Shown: in pieces, positions 26,112 through 34,653 of the stretch
Position numbering within the stretch: position 1 is the first letter of the stretch
Layout of the letters: each line of letters starts with the position of its first letter
Assembly: GCA_964575605.1 (NCBI GenBank)
Contig: CAZNRN010000006.1
Location: 62,001 to 126,000 of the forward strand
From: JAPWJZ01 sp964575605
GTDB taxonomy: Bacteria > Pseudomonadota > Alphaproteobacteria > Micavibrionales > UBA2020
Direction: 5' to 3'
DNA length: 64,000 nucleotides
Notes under the pieces: model-generated
The model's database searches: none
Told to the model about the DNA's origin: nothing
Seen by the model: the letters and a program-made list of their open reading frames with translations, nothing else
Translations under genes and position numbers: made by a program

Positions 26112-26188
26112 GGGTCTCGCCAATGATTGGAAACACTGAAATATGGCAAGTTAAGCGGGCGGGGTCAATCCCCTTAAAAAGCGAGTAT

Positions 26189-27163
26189 TTACAAGTTGAA
26201 AGACTTCTTCGGCGCGCTGCCGCTGAGGCGTTGCAGCTGGTCAGCGGCTTTCGCCACGATTTCGTCGGATAGCGCGGAAAACTTCTCGGGCTGGCCCAGC
26301 GTTTCGGCGCCGGTTTTCAGGTTTTCGGAGATAATCACGCGCTCCTTGTTCTCGAAGTTGAAAATCTCGGTCAGCTTGCGGTTCATGGCGGGGAAGGTGC
26401 CGACCTTGGCGACAATATTGTCGCCCATCAGCTGCCAGTCCTGCGAGGGGTCTTTGGGCGCATTGTCCTGTTCGCGCGCAGCGTTTTTAAGCGTCAGCGG
26501 CTTCATCACTTCGACGTCGCTGTCGGTCGTGACATCCTCGACCGCGGCGGCGGGCGCGGGGGCGGTGCCGCGGCGGGCGAGCGCGTCCTGCAGGAATTTC
26601 AGCGTATGCGGGCTTTTGTCCCTGGCAATGTCGAGCGCGGTCTTGCCCTCGTTATTGGCGATATCGGCGCGCGCGCCCGCCATCACCAGCGCCTCGATCA
26701 CGGGCCCGTATTCCTTGTCGACCGCCCAGTGCAGCGCGGTGCGGCCGTTGGTGCGGATGACGGTGTTGAGGTCTGCGCCCTTGTCGATCAGCGCTTTTAC
26801 GACGTCGAGGTCGCTGTGGAAGGCCGCCGATTGTATCGGGTAGTAATATTTGGCCGTATGCGCATTCACGTCCGCGCCCGCAGCGATCAGCAGCAGGGCC
26901 GCGCGCGTCTGCCCGTTTTCGATCGCGGCCTGCAGCGCGGCGTAACCGGGGTCGTTGTCGGGAATTTCGAGGTCCGGCGCGCGCGCCAGCAGTTTCTTCA
27001 TGATCTCGGTATGCCCGCCGCGCGCGGCATGGGACAGCACGGTGATGCCGTTCGCGTCGCGCGTGTTGATGTCGTAGTTATAGCCGAGGCAATCGTTGAT
27101 TTCGGACATGTCGCCGGAAGCGGCGGCCTTGAGGAAGGACTTCTTCGAACTGATAAAGGCCAT
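26189..27163 (-). CDS. Ankyrin-repeat protein with novel C-terminal module (short form)
   Basis: 324 residues beginning MAFISSKKSFLKAAASGD, alike in style to its neighbour. About five ankyrin units occupy residues 20-200 (ITVLSHAARGGH, YAALQAAIENGQ, RTALHWAVDKEY, GKTALDIARDK). An acidic, low-complexity linker follows (TTDSDVEVMKPL). The last 80 residues hold the shared module with VGTFPA, RKLTEIFNF and ISENLKTG. The ribosome site is weak (GGGAAAA). It lies 77 bases upstream of the paralogue on the same strand, so the pair may be one transcript. Confidence 0.85.
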   Translation of the reverse strand: MAFISSKKSFLKAAASGDMSEINDCLGYNYDINTRDANGITVLSHAARGGHTEIMKKLLARAPDLEIPDNDPGYAALQAAIENGQTRAALLLIAAGADVNAHTAKYYYPIQSAAFHSDLDVVKALIDKGADLNTVIRTNGRTALHWAVDKEYGPVIEALVMAGARADIANNEGKTALDIARDKSPHTLKFLQDALARRGTAPAPAAAVEDVTTDSDVEVMKPLTLKNAAREQDNAPKDPSQDWQLMGDNIVAKVGTFPAMNRKLTEIFNFENKERVIISENLKTGAETLGQPEKFSALSDEIVAKAADQLQRLSGSAPKKSFNL

Positions 27164-27312
27164 CTAGCGCGGTTTTCCCGTTCCGTGTTTGGCCCTGAAC
27201 CCAAGTTTTTGCATATGGTTACTATGGCAAATTTCCGCGAGAAAGGCAAATTCAGGGCCAGTAGAAGCAAAAAACAGCAGCAATTCATTGATTAAAAAAG
27301 ATTTTTATCATG

Positions 27313-27341
27313 TTGACTAATCTCGGCAAAGTAAATATTAT
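27313..27341 (+). promoter_or_regulatory. Sigma-70-like promoter
   Basis: TTGACT (27313-27318), 17 bases, TATTAT (27336-27341). It lies in an AT-rich gap between the minus-strand ankyrin pair and the gene starting at 27397, giving a leader of about 50 bases. Confidence 0.75.
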
Positions 27342-27396
27342 GGCAAATATTTTTGAAGCCATAAAGGCAAAGCCCACCAAACGAGGAGTGTGAACA

Positions 27397-28143
27397 ATGG
27401 CCGTCGATACCGCCAAATATTATGCCGCCAATCAGGGCAAGGAACGCGAATACGTCCAGGTTTACAACGCCGTCACCTGCAAGGAAGGCGAAACATGGGT
27501 TGCCAATAACGGCTTGTTCAACGTCCAGCAAAGCGCGGACGAAGACGGTTACAAACTCAAGGCCTATAGCGGCCCGCGAAAATGCGAGGAAACCTTTATC
27601 GCCGCGGACGAATTCAAGGCGAAGTACGAAGATGCCGGCAAGCTTTTCCTTTCGGTGCCGCCCGAGGATATTTCAGCCGAGGATCTTGCTGCCCTGACGC
27701 CCATCAAGAAGGGAAAGCAGATGGTCGTGAACGTCGGTGTGTCCCTGTCGACAAGCGCCGAATGCGACGGCTTCCTTTACAAAGCTCCCGAAGGCAACAT
27801 CTTTTTCTCAAACTACGGGCTGACGACGGCTTTCAATTATGCCGGCAGCAAGTGCAGCACGCATGAAGATCTCGTGGTGAAGGAAAAAAGCGCCGCGCCC
27901 TTCAAGGGCATAATCCTTGCCGAAGATGTGACTTTTGATTTCAAGTCCGGTCCGTTTGAGGCCAAGGCCGGAAGTTTCCTGCGCCCGAACCCTGACGATG
28001 AGGACGGTTTCACTGCCTATCCCCCGGGCTTTGCACAGTTCGGCCTGCGCCGCACACAGTCGGACGAGCAACTGGCCGCGTTGGTCGATGTGCGCACCGA
28101 TGATCCGGTGAAGGTGAGCAAGCCGCTGAAGTTCAAGAAGTAA
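27397..28143 (+). CDS. Conserved-looking soluble protein of unknown function
   Basis: A 248-residue acidic protein with a good ribosome site (GAGGAG eight bases before ATG) and its own promoter and terminator, so it is a single-gene transcript. There is no signal peptide and no membrane segment. It has five cysteines, near 31, 64, 123, 152 and elsewhere in the first two thirds, in a beta-rich sequence with several Phe/Tyr-Gly turns. A Pro-rich part (AYPPGFAQFGLRR) comes near 205-217, and the C-terminus is basic. I recognise no family. The high-quality expression signals suggest appreciable expression. Confidence 0.6.
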   Translation: MAVDTAKYYAANQGKEREYVQVYNAVTCKEGETWVANNGLFNVQQSADEDGYKLKAYSGPRKCEETFIAADEFKAKYEDAGKLFLSVPPEDISAEDLAALTPIKKGKQMVVNVGVSLSTSAECDGFLYKAPEGNIFFSNYGLTTAFNYAGSKCSTHEDLVVKEKSAAPFKGIILAEDVTFDFKSGPFEAKAGSFLRPNPDDEDGFTAYPPGFAQFGLRRTQSDEQLAALVDVRTDDPVKVSKPLKFKK

Positions 28144-28155
28144 CCGGACATAAAA

Positions 28156-28190
28156 AAAACCACCCCGTTGCAAAACGGGGTGGTTTTTCT
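28156..28190. terminator. Bidirectional rho-independent terminator
   Basis: AAACCACCCCGTT pairs with AACGGGGTGGTTTTT around a GCAA loop, with an A-run before and T-run after. It serves the plus-strand gene ending at 28143 and the minus-strand aminopeptidase operon ending at 28200. Confidence 0.92.
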
Positions 28191-28199
28191 TAATTCATT

Positions 28200-30281
28200 T
28201 TACAGGCAGAACTTCTTCAGGCTTTTGGGCTGCGGCGGATTGCCTTTAGACAGCGGCTCGGTCGCTTTTTCGAGGAAGGATGCCGCCTTCGCATCAACCT
28301 TCTGCACCAGCGGCATCAGGGTCTTTTTTACTTCCGCGTGGTAATCGTTCAGCCATTTCAGCTCGGCGTCAGTCAGCAGCGAGGGCTCGATCAGGTTGCG
28401 GTCGATCGGCGCCATGGTGAGCGTCTTGAAGCCCAGCAGTTTTTTGCCGTCCTTGTCCTTCTCGCCCGTGTCGATGACGGTGACGAGGTTTTCGATACGG
28501 ATGCCGTAGGCGCCTTCCTTGTAGTATCCGGGCTCGTTCGAGATGATCATGCCGGGTTCCATGGGCACGGTTGTCGAACGGGGCGAAATGCCGCAGGGGC
28601 CTTCGTGCACAGACAGGTAGCTGCCGACGCCATGGCCGGTGCCATGGGCATAATCGAGGCCGACTTCTTTCAATGCCGCGCGCGCCTTGTCGTCTAGTTC
28701 CTTGCCGACGGTGCCTTCGGGGAATACGCTCATCGCCACCTGTATATGGCCTTTCAGCACGCGGGTGAAACGGTCCTTCATTTCGGCGTCGACGTTATCG
28801 ACCGCGACGGTGCGGGTGATATCGGTGGTGCCGTCAAGGTATTGCGCGCCGCTATCGACCAGATAGACGGGGCCCGCCAGCAACGGCTTGCAGGTTTCGG
28901 GGCTGGAACGGTAATGCACGATTGCGCCGTTGCCGCCAGCGCCGGAAATGGTATCGAAGCTGAGGCCGCGGAAATTCTCGCCTTCCTCGCGGATTTTCTG
29001 CAGCAGGTCGGAAGCGCTGATTTCGTTGTATTTCGCCGCGTCGCCCTGGCCGAGGATGGCCGAGAGGAAGCGCGTGACAGCCACGCCGTCGCGGATATGC
29101 GCCGCGATGGTGCCCGCGATTTCGACATCGTTCTTTTTCGCCTTCATCAGCTGGAGCGGGCTTTTCTCGGCATGCACAGCGCCGCCCGATGCCTTGACGA
29201 TTTCTTCGGCCTTGACGGGCGCGGAGCCGGGGTCGATCCAGATTTTCTTGCCCGCAGATGCGAGGTCGCCCAGCGTATCGGCGAAAAGGTTCAGGTCGTG
29301 CAGGCGCACGTCGCTGCCCACCCATTGTTTCGTGTCTTCGGGCACCTTGCGCTGGTCGATGAACCAGTCAACCGTGCCGTCCTTGTGCGCAATCGCATAC
29401 GACAGCGCGAAGGGCGTGCAGGGCACGTCGCCGCCGCGGATGTTCAGCAGCCAGCAAATCTCTTCGGGCAGCGTGATGGCAATCGCATCAACGCCCTTGG
29501 ATTGCAGCACGCCCGCCAGCGCGTCGCGCTTGTCATCCGACGATTTGCCCGCGAATTTCAGCGGCTGGGGCACGACGGGGGCGAGGGGGGCGGGGGGCTG
29601 GTCTTTCCAGGCGGCGTCCAGCGGGTTGCTGTCCAGCAGCACCAGCGTGCCGCCTGCTTTTTCGACCGCGTCCTTGATGCGTTTCGCGTCGTTGGGCGTA
29701 TGCACCCAGGGGTCGATGCCGAATTTCGCGCCCTTGGGCAGGTTCTTTTCGATCCATTCCGTGGGCGTGATGGTGGGGATGGGGTCCTGCTTTTCGGAGA
29801 CGGAGCAGATTTCGAAATTTTTCGCATCGACCTGCGTATTTGCCTGCAGCGTGTAGCGGCCGTCGGTGAAGAAGGCGGCTTTGTCCTTGAGGATGACGGC
29901 AAAACCGGCCGAGCCGGTGAAATTGGTCGACCAGGCGAGGCGCTCGGCGCGCGACGGCACATATTCACCCTGGAATTCGTCGGCGCGGGGGACGAAGAAG
30001 CCCTCGACGCCGCGCGCGGCCATTTCGGCGCGGAGATCTGCCAGTTTATTTTGCTGCACGGCGTTCTGGTTCGCGGCCAGTTGTTCCTTCAGCGCGGAGA
30101 GCTGCTGGATGATTTCGGCGCTGCCGCCGGTCGAGAAAAGTTTTACCCAGCGCAGCGGCTCGCCAAGGTCGGCGGGGGCGGCGTTGATGCCTTTCAGCGT
30201 TTCCTTCACCTCGGCGATGCTGCGTTTTTCCCCTGCAACGGTGAGCAGGTTTTTCAGGTTTTCGTCGCCTTTGTAGGTCAT
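28200..30281 (-). CDS. pepP: Xaa-Pro aminopeptidase (aminopeptidase P, M24B)
   Basis: A 693-residue cytoplasmic exopeptidase releasing an N-terminal residue next to proline. The creatinase-like N-domain begins at about residue 82 (LRAEMAARGVEGFFVPRADE in outline). The M24 metal ligands are all present: two Asp in DSGAQYLDGTTD, His in GTGHGVGSY, Glu in NEPGYY and Glu in IRIENLV. A long C-terminal M24B_C-type tail follows. The first 75 residues (a helical segment with KRSIAEVKETLKGINAAP) are an extra N-terminal extension for this family. The start ATG has GGAG upstream. Its ATG overlaps the stop of the methyltransferase gene (ATGA), so the two are coupled. Confidence 0.95.
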   Translation of the reverse strand: MTYKGDENLKNLLTVAGEKRSIAEVKETLKGINAAPADLGEPLRWVKLFSTGGSAEIIQQLSALKEQLAANQNAVQQNKLADLRAEMAARGVEGFFVPRADEFQGEYVPSRAERLAWSTNFTGSAGFAVILKDKAAFFTDGRYTLQANTQVDAKNFEICSVSEKQDPIPTITPTEWIEKNLPKGAKFGIDPWVHTPNDAKRIKDAVEKAGGTLVLLDSNPLDAAWKDQPPAPLAPVVPQPLKFAGKSSDDKRDALAGVLQSKGVDAIAITLPEEICWLLNIRGGDVPCTPFALSYAIAHKDGTVDWFIDQRKVPEDTKQWVGSDVRLHDLNLFADTLGDLASAGKKIWIDPGSAPVKAEEIVKASGGAVHAEKSPLQLMKAKKNDVEIAGTIAAHIRDGVAVTRFLSAILGQGDAAKYNEISASDLLQKIREEGENFRGLSFDTISGAGGNGAIVHYRSSPETCKPLLAGPVYLVDSGAQYLDGTTDITRTVAVDNVDAEMKDRFTRVLKGHIQVAMSVFPEGTVGKELDDKARAALKEVGLDYAHGTGHGVGSYLSVHEGPCGISPRSTTVPMEPGMIISNEPGYYKEGAYGIRIENLVTVIDTGEKDKDGKKLLGFKTLTMAPIDRNLIEPSLLTDAELKWLNDYHAEVKKTLMPLVQKVDAKAASFLEKATEPLSKGNPPQPKSLKKFCL

Positions 30282-31183
30282 GGATTTTGCTCCAGCTTGA
30301 ACCAGGTGATTTCGTGCTTGTTGTTGTACAGATGAAAGGCGAAAGAGCCTTCGATGTCAAGGAAGGGTTTGACGGCCGCCATATCCGTATCCCCTTGAAA
30401 TTTAATGGTAGTAACGAAGTTGCGCGCATGCCCTCCGTCGCGCCACATGTTGACGAGCCGCAAAAGCCGTTCGGGGTAGCAGATGATGTCGGAAAACAGC
30501 CAGTCGACAGGACCTGTATCGGCCGGGGTGAGGGCGAAGGCGCTTTGCTCGATATACTTCACGCGCGGCAGTTTCGCGACGTTGGGGGCCAGCGGCGCCT
30601 TGTCGACCGCAATCACATTGACGGCAAGGCTGTTCAGCGCCCATGTCCAGCCGCCGGGTGCCGCGCCGAGGTCGAGGCAGGTTTCGTCGGGCTTCGGCAT
30701 TTTACCGCAGCGGGTCAGCGCCTCCCATAGTTTCAGGTAGGCGCGGCTGGGCGGGCCGACCTTGTCTTCGAGGAACATATAGGCGCCGTTGGGCACGGGT
30801 TCCGAGCATCTGGCGGAGGCGACCATCAGGTCTTCGCGGATCAGGCACCATGAGCCCAAAGGCGCCTGCGGCGGCAGGTTGGGGAATTTCAGCGGCTTGG
30901 CGGAGACATGCGGCAGTTTTTCGGTGATGAGTTCACTGCGGCGGTGGAAATCGAAGGCGTAATTCGCCCAGTTGCGCTGGATGGCCTTTAATTTGCGCGC
31001 GGCGTCGCCGATGCTCTCGATCTGGATGATTTGGGGTTCATACCACGTGTTTTCGGCCCAGATGGTCTTGCGCGGCGGGCCTTCCGCAAACACCAGGCGC
31101 CCGTGGATTTCGCGCGCGCCGCCCAGTTCCTTCACAAGGTCGTCGGTAAAGCCGTCGGGGGCGAGGTAGGCGGTGAAAGTCAT
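30278..31183 (-). CDS. RlmM-like SAM-dependent RNA 2'-O-methyltransferase
   Basis: 301 residues. The Rossmann domain starts with CLDLGAAPGGWTWAL (about 168-182), the FtsJ/RlmM-type SAM loop. An Asp in FSDIICYPERLL, a Lys in TTIKFQG and a Glu in NNKHEITWF complete the K-D-K-E arrangement expected of ribose 2'-O-methyltransferases. CYPERL and HLYNNKHE closely recall RlmM, which modifies C2498 of 23S rRNA. The N-terminal part is shorter than the THUMP-containing E. coli enzyme. The exact RNA target is therefore inferred. Both ends overlap neighbouring genes by ATGA, forming a three-gene unit. Confidence 0.85.
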   Translation of the reverse strand: MTFTAYLAPDGFTDDLVKELGGAREIHGRLVFAEGPPRKTIWAENTWYEPQIIQIESIGDAARKLKAIQRNWANYAFDFHRRSELITEKLPHVSAKPLKFPNLPPQAPLGSWCLIREDLMVASARCSEPVPNGAYMFLEDKVGPPSRAYLKLWEALTRCGKMPKPDETCLDLGAAPGGWTWALNSLAVNVIAVDKAPLAPNVAKLPRVKYIEQSAFALTPADTGPVDWLFSDIICYPERLLRLVNMWRDGGHARNFVTTIKFQGDTDMAAVKPFLDIEGSFAFHLYNNKHEITWFKLEQNP

Positions 31184-31764
31184 GATTTCAGCGAAGGGGC
31201 TTTCAGCTTGCGGAGGGATTGGCCGTTGTCGAAGGCGCCCGCGACGTCGCGCGCATTTACAGCTTCGTTGCGGGCGCAGTGGAACAAGACGTCCTTCTGG
31301 AACTTTACCATCGCTTCGGGGTCTTTTTTAAGGTCGTAAATCTTGGCGCGCACGGAATTTTCGGTTTCGCCGGTCATGCTTTCGCGGTCGCCGGACAGTT
31401 TCAGCTTGCCGTCCATGCCATGGTGGCGGATGTCGAATTCGGAGACCGCCAGCTGCAGCGCTGGCTGGCCGCCGACCTTGGTCGAGAAGGCCAGCAGGCG
31501 GTGGTTGGTACCGCTTTTTAAAATACCGCTGACGGGGGTGGTGAGGCCGCCGCCGCGCGGGAACATGGCGAAAGCCTGCTCGGACGGGTTGCCGAAAATC
31601 TCGAGGCTGACGTCATAGCCCTGCGCCTTGATGTCGGCGAGGCAGTGGCTGAGGTTTTCGAGCGCCTCCAGCAGGCCGGATTTCGCGTGGTCGTTTTCAA
31701 AGCGCGTTTTCTGCGCGTTGAATTCGTCGCGGATCTCTACCTCTGTCATGCGGCGCATGGGCAT
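31180..31764 (-). CDS. Unknown soluble protein, first gene of the RlmM/pepP unit
   Basis: 194 residues from the ATG at 31764, preceded by AAGAGGA. The longer open frame to 31944 would run over the start of the divergent phosphomannomutase gene and add an unrelated leader, so I rejected it. The N-terminus is a charged helix (RRMTEVEIRDEFNAQKTRFENDH). The middle is beta-rich with EIFGNPSEQAFAMFPRGGG and SEFDIRHHGMDGKLKLSG. No motif, signal or membrane segment is recognised. The tail is basic (LRKLKAPSLKS). Overlap by ATGA with the methyltransferase suggests coupled expression. Confidence 0.55.
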   Translation of the reverse strand: MPMRRMTEVEIRDEFNAQKTRFENDHAKSGLLEALENLSHCLADIKAQGYDVSLEIFGNPSEQAFAMFPRGGGLTTPVSGILKSGTNHRLLAFSTKVGGQPALQLAVSEFDIRHHGMDGKLKLSGDRESMTGETENSVRAKIYDLKKDPEAMVKFQKDVLFHCARNEAVNARDVAGAFDNGQSLRKLKAPSLKS

Positions 31765-31903
31765 TTCGGGGGTCCTCTTTTCGGGTGGCACATCATAGCA
31801 GAACGGACTTTCGCCGCAATATGAAAAGAATCCTCCCCCTCGCAGGCGGCCCATTTTAAAGGTATAACTATCAGGCATATTTTTGGCGTTTAAGGTTATA
31901 ATT

Positions 31904-33328
31904 ATGAAAACAGAAAACACGGCTCCCAAGCCGGCCGCTTCCACCCACAGCTTTCACCCCAGCATTTTGCGCGAATACGATATCCGCGGCACGGTGGGCG
32001 AGACGCTGAAGGAAGAAGATTGCTATTTCATCGGCCGCGCCTTTGGCACGATGGTCAAGCGCCACCAGAAGGGCAAGAACGTCGTCGTCGGCTTCGACGG
32101 GCGCAAAAGCTCGCCGGTTTTCGCGGCGGCCGTCATCAAGGGCCTGACCGACTGCGGGCTGGATGTGACCAACATCGGCCTCGGCCCCACGCCCATGACC
32201 TATTTCGCGATGAAGTCGAAAGGCTTCGACGCCGCCGTGATGGTGACGGGCTCGCACAGTCCGCTTTCCTACAACGGCATCAAGATGGCTTACAAGACCG
32301 GCCCCTTCTACGGAAAGATGGTGCAGGAAATCGGCACGCTGGCGGCCGCGGGCGATTTCGAATCCGGCGCTGGCAAGGCATCGGAAGACGATGTGCGAGA
32401 TGCCTATGTCGACCGTTTGGTCAAAGATTACACGGGCAAGAAAAACCTGAAAGTCGTCTGGGACAACGGCAATGGTGCTGCGGGCGAAATCCTGCGCCGC
32501 ATGGTCAAGCGCCTGCCGGGCGAGCATACGCTGCTCTACGACAACATCGACGGCACCTTCCCCAACCACCACCCCGACCCGACGGTCGCGAAGAACCTTG
32601 TGGATCTTCAGAAAGCCGTCAAGGTCAACCGCGCCGACGTGGGCATCGGTTTCGACGGCGATGCCGACCGCATCGGCGCTGTTGACGGGCAGGGCAATAT
32701 CCTCTGGGCGGACCTGCTGCTGGCGCTCTATGCCTCGGAAGTCCTTAAGGAACACCCCGGCGCGCATATCATCGCCGACGTCAAATGCAGCCGCGTGTTG
32801 TTCGATGAAATCACGCGCCTCGGCGGCAAGCCCGTGATGTGGAACACCGGCCATTCGCTGATCAAGGCGAAGATGCAGGAACTCAACAGCCCGCTGGCGG
32901 GTGAGCTGGCGGGGCATATCTGTTTTGCCGATAAATACTACGGCTTCGACGACGCGCCCTATTGCGCCGTGCGGCTTTTGAACCTCTTGAGCCATGCGGG
33001 CAAGGGCCTTGCGGAACTCACCGCCCACCTGCCAAAAATGCACAACACGCCGGAAGTGCGCTTCCATGTGCCCGCCGAGCGGAAGTTCAAGATCGCACCC
33101 GAGATTAAAGAGCGCCTGAAAAAAGAAAACGCGGCCGGTGTCGAAGTCAACGACATCGACGGCGTGCGCGTCACGACGCCGGACGGCTGGTGGCTGATGC
33201 GCCCCTCCAACACCGAGGACGTGCTGACCATCCGCGCCGAGGGCTTTTCTGACGAAGGCCTCGCCCGCCTGAAAAACCAGCTGATCGACCAACTGAAACA
33301 CAGCGGCATCGCGTCGCCGTTCAACTAA
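31904..33328 (+). CDS. Phosphomannomutase/phosphoglucomutase
   Basis: A 474-residue alpha-D-phosphohexomutase interconverting hexose 6- and 1-phosphates for surface polysaccharide precursors. REYDIRG near residue 23 opens domain 1. The phosphoserine loop is TGSHSP (115-120, catalytic Ser117); the usual Asn before Pro (SHNP) is Ser here. The metal loop DGDADR lies near residue 250. The sugar loop is GELAGH, and the phosphate-binding loop RPSNTED lies near the end. The start is ATG 31904 with AAGG nine bases upstream; the frame extends only to a TTG upstream. A gap of ten bases to chpT indicates co-transcription. Confidence 0.93.
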   Translation: MKTENTAPKPAASTHSFHPSILREYDIRGTVGETLKEEDCYFIGRAFGTMVKRHQKGKNVVVGFDGRKSSPVFAAAVIKGLTDCGLDVTNIGLGPTPMTYFAMKSKGFDAAVMVTGSHSPLSYNGIKMAYKTGPFYGKMVQEIGTLAAAGDFESGAGKASEDDVRDAYVDRLVKDYTGKKNLKVVWDNGNGAAGEILRRMVKRLPGEHTLLYDNIDGTFPNHHPDPTVAKNLVDLQKAVKVNRADVGIGFDGDADRIGAVDGQGNILWADLLLALYASEVLKEHPGAHIIADVKCSRVLFDEITRLGGKPVMWNTGHSLIKAKMQELNSPLAGELAGHICFADKYYGFDDAPYCAVRLLNLLSHAGKGLAELTAHLPKMHNTPEVRFHVPAERKFKIAPEIKERLKKENAAGVEVNDIDGVRVTTPDGWWLMRPSNTEDVLTIRAEGFSDEGLARLKNQLIDQLKHSGIASPFN

Positions 33329-33338
33329 GGGGAATAAC

Positions 33339-33986
33339 ATGCCTGAAATGATGCTGCACCCGCGCGTAGTCCAACTGATCGCCTCGCGCATCTGCCACGA
33401 CCTTGTCAGCCCCGTAGGCGCGGTCAATAACGGCGTCGAGCTGATGCAGGAACTGGGCGAGGACGCGGGCGACGAAGCGGTGAAATTGATCTCCGATTCA
33501 GCGCAGCAGGCCTCCATCCGTCTGAAAGCCTTCAGGCTTTCATACGGCGCGGCGGGCACCGACAAGAACGTCGGCTTCAAGGACGTGCGCGAGGCCTTTA
33601 GCGACCTGTTGAAAGCAGGACGCGTGCAGGCCGAGTTCGAGCCCGAGATCGGTGTGAAATTCTCCATGCCGCCGCGCGGCTTTTTCATGGTGCTGCTGAA
33701 CCTGATGATTTTGGGCGAAGAGTGCAACCACGGCGAAGGCAAAATCAGCGTCAGCGCGCTGGAAGGCAACAAGGGCATCAAGGTGCTGGTGACCGGCAAG
33801 AACCCCGGTTTCCGCGACGGCGCGGAGGCCGCACTGCGCGGCGAGACCACGCCCGACAACCTCGACCCGCGCTCGGTCCATGCCTATATCACCGGCCGTT
33901 TCGCGGCGCATTTCGGTTTCAACCTGGCCTGGGCCGCACAGCCCGAGTTCGGCCGCGTCGAATTTACCCTGTCTTTTCAAGGCTGA
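33339..33986 (+). CDS. chpT: Histidine phosphotransferase ChpT
   Basis: 215 residues. The signature SRICHDLVSPVGAVNNG has the phosphorylated histidine at residue 20, on the first of two long helices (DHp-like). The second half is a degenerate ATPase-like domain without nucleotide-binding motifs, as in ChpT. In alphaproteobacteria ChpT carries phosphate from CckA to CtrA and CpdR. A CtrA gene is at 41887-42603 in this window; cckA is not present here. The start has GGGGAATA eight bases upstream. It follows the phosphomannomutase gene by ten bases. Confidence 0.9.
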   Translation: MPEMMLHPRVVQLIASRICHDLVSPVGAVNNGVELMQELGEDAGDEAVKLISDSAQQASIRLKAFRLSYGAAGTDKNVGFKDVREAFSDLLKAGRVQAEFEPEIGVKFSMPPRGFFMVLLNLMILGEECNHGEGKISVSALEGNKGIKVLVTGKNPGFRDGAEAALRGETTPDNLDPRSVHAYITGRFAAHFGFNLAWAAQPEFGRVEFTLSFQG

Positions 33987-33987
33987 T

Positions 33988-34016
33988 TTGACATAACCAA
34001 AATTGCGTGCTAGTTT
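33988..34016 (+). promoter_or_regulatory. Putative promoter of the first small ankyrin gene
   Basis: TTGACA (33988-33993) in the form TTGACATAA, 17 bases, TAGTTT (34011-34016). The -35 is exact; the -10 matches only half. It begins two bases after the chpT stop. Confidence 0.45.
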
Positions 34017-34050
34017 TTCGGGGTTTTCAACGACCCTCGAGCGTGGCCGC

Positions 34051-34566
34051 ATGCCGTCCGAATACCAACAGAAACTGGGACAGGACCTGCTGAAGGAGCT
34101 GGCAAACCAGCATCCCGATTTCGACACGCTGCGCGATTTCCTCAAAAGCAAAGCCGACATGTCTCAGACCGACCGACACGGCAATACGGCGCTCTACCTC
34201 GTGACCACCTGGGGCAACGTCGCGCTGATGAAGCAGATGATCGACGCGGGCGCCGATGTAAATGCGCGCTGTGTGCATGGCAATACGGCCTTGCATATGG
34301 CCGTTGCCGTCAACAGCAAGTCCACCATCACCTTCCTCATCAACAACGGCGCCGATGCCGGTATCGCCAACAACGACGGCAAGACGCCCGTCGACTGCGC
34401 GTGCGGCTGGGAAGACATGGGCCTCGCGCAGGAAGTGCAGGAAAAGTTCAACAAGGTCGCCGCTGCGAAAAAGGAAAAAGCCGCCTACGAACATGCCATC
34501 ACTAACGGCATGCCGGTGCAGGAGGCCTTCCAGCCGATGAAGAAGATCGAGTTGCGCAAGCCTTGA
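34051..34566 (+). CDS. Small ankyrin-repeat protein with GMPVQE tail (first copy)
   Basis: 171 residues from ATG 34051; the frame upstream reaches only a TTG at 34003 within the promoter. Three ankyrin units lie between about residues 38 and 125 (NTALYLVTTWGN, NTALHMAVAVNS, GKTPVDCACGW). The C-terminal 27 residues contain AITNGMPVQEAFQPMK and end in basic residues. The next gene has the same tail, so the two are tandem paralogues. No clear Shine-Dalgarno sequence is visible (GCGTGGCCGC precedes the ATG). It is cytoplasmic by sequence. The target is unknown. Confidence 0.75.
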   Translation: MPSEYQQKLGQDLLKELANQHPDFDTLRDFLKSKADMSQTDRHGNTALYLVTTWGNVALMKQMIDAGADVNARCVHGNTALHMAVAVNSKSTITFLINNGADAGIANNDGKTPVDCACGWEDMGLAQEVQEKFNKVAAAKKEKAAYEHAITNGMPVQEAFQPMKKIELRKP

Positions 34567-34591
34567 AATAAAGGCATCTTTCTCTATTTAA

Positions 34592-34619
34592 TTGACATAA
34601 TTACTGAGATCGTGATAAT
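34592..34619 (+). promoter_or_regulatory. Putative promoter of the second small ankyrin gene
   Basis: TTGACA (34592-34597) in TTGACATAA, 16 bases, GATAAT (34614-34619). The predicted start near 34626 leaves about 28 bases before ATG 34654, which argues against using the ATG at 34618. Confidence 0.6.
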
Positions 34620-34653
34620 GTCGACGGGTCTAAAAACCTGTCAAATCATCACC

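Noticed and set aside
31897..31902. TATAAT directly before the phosphomannomutase ATG
   Set aside because: Transcription would start after the start codon, so it cannot be the promoter of this gene.
31871..33859. A 662-codon open frame antisense to phosphomannomutase and chpT
   Set aside because: It crosses two well-supported genes and has no recognisable domain.
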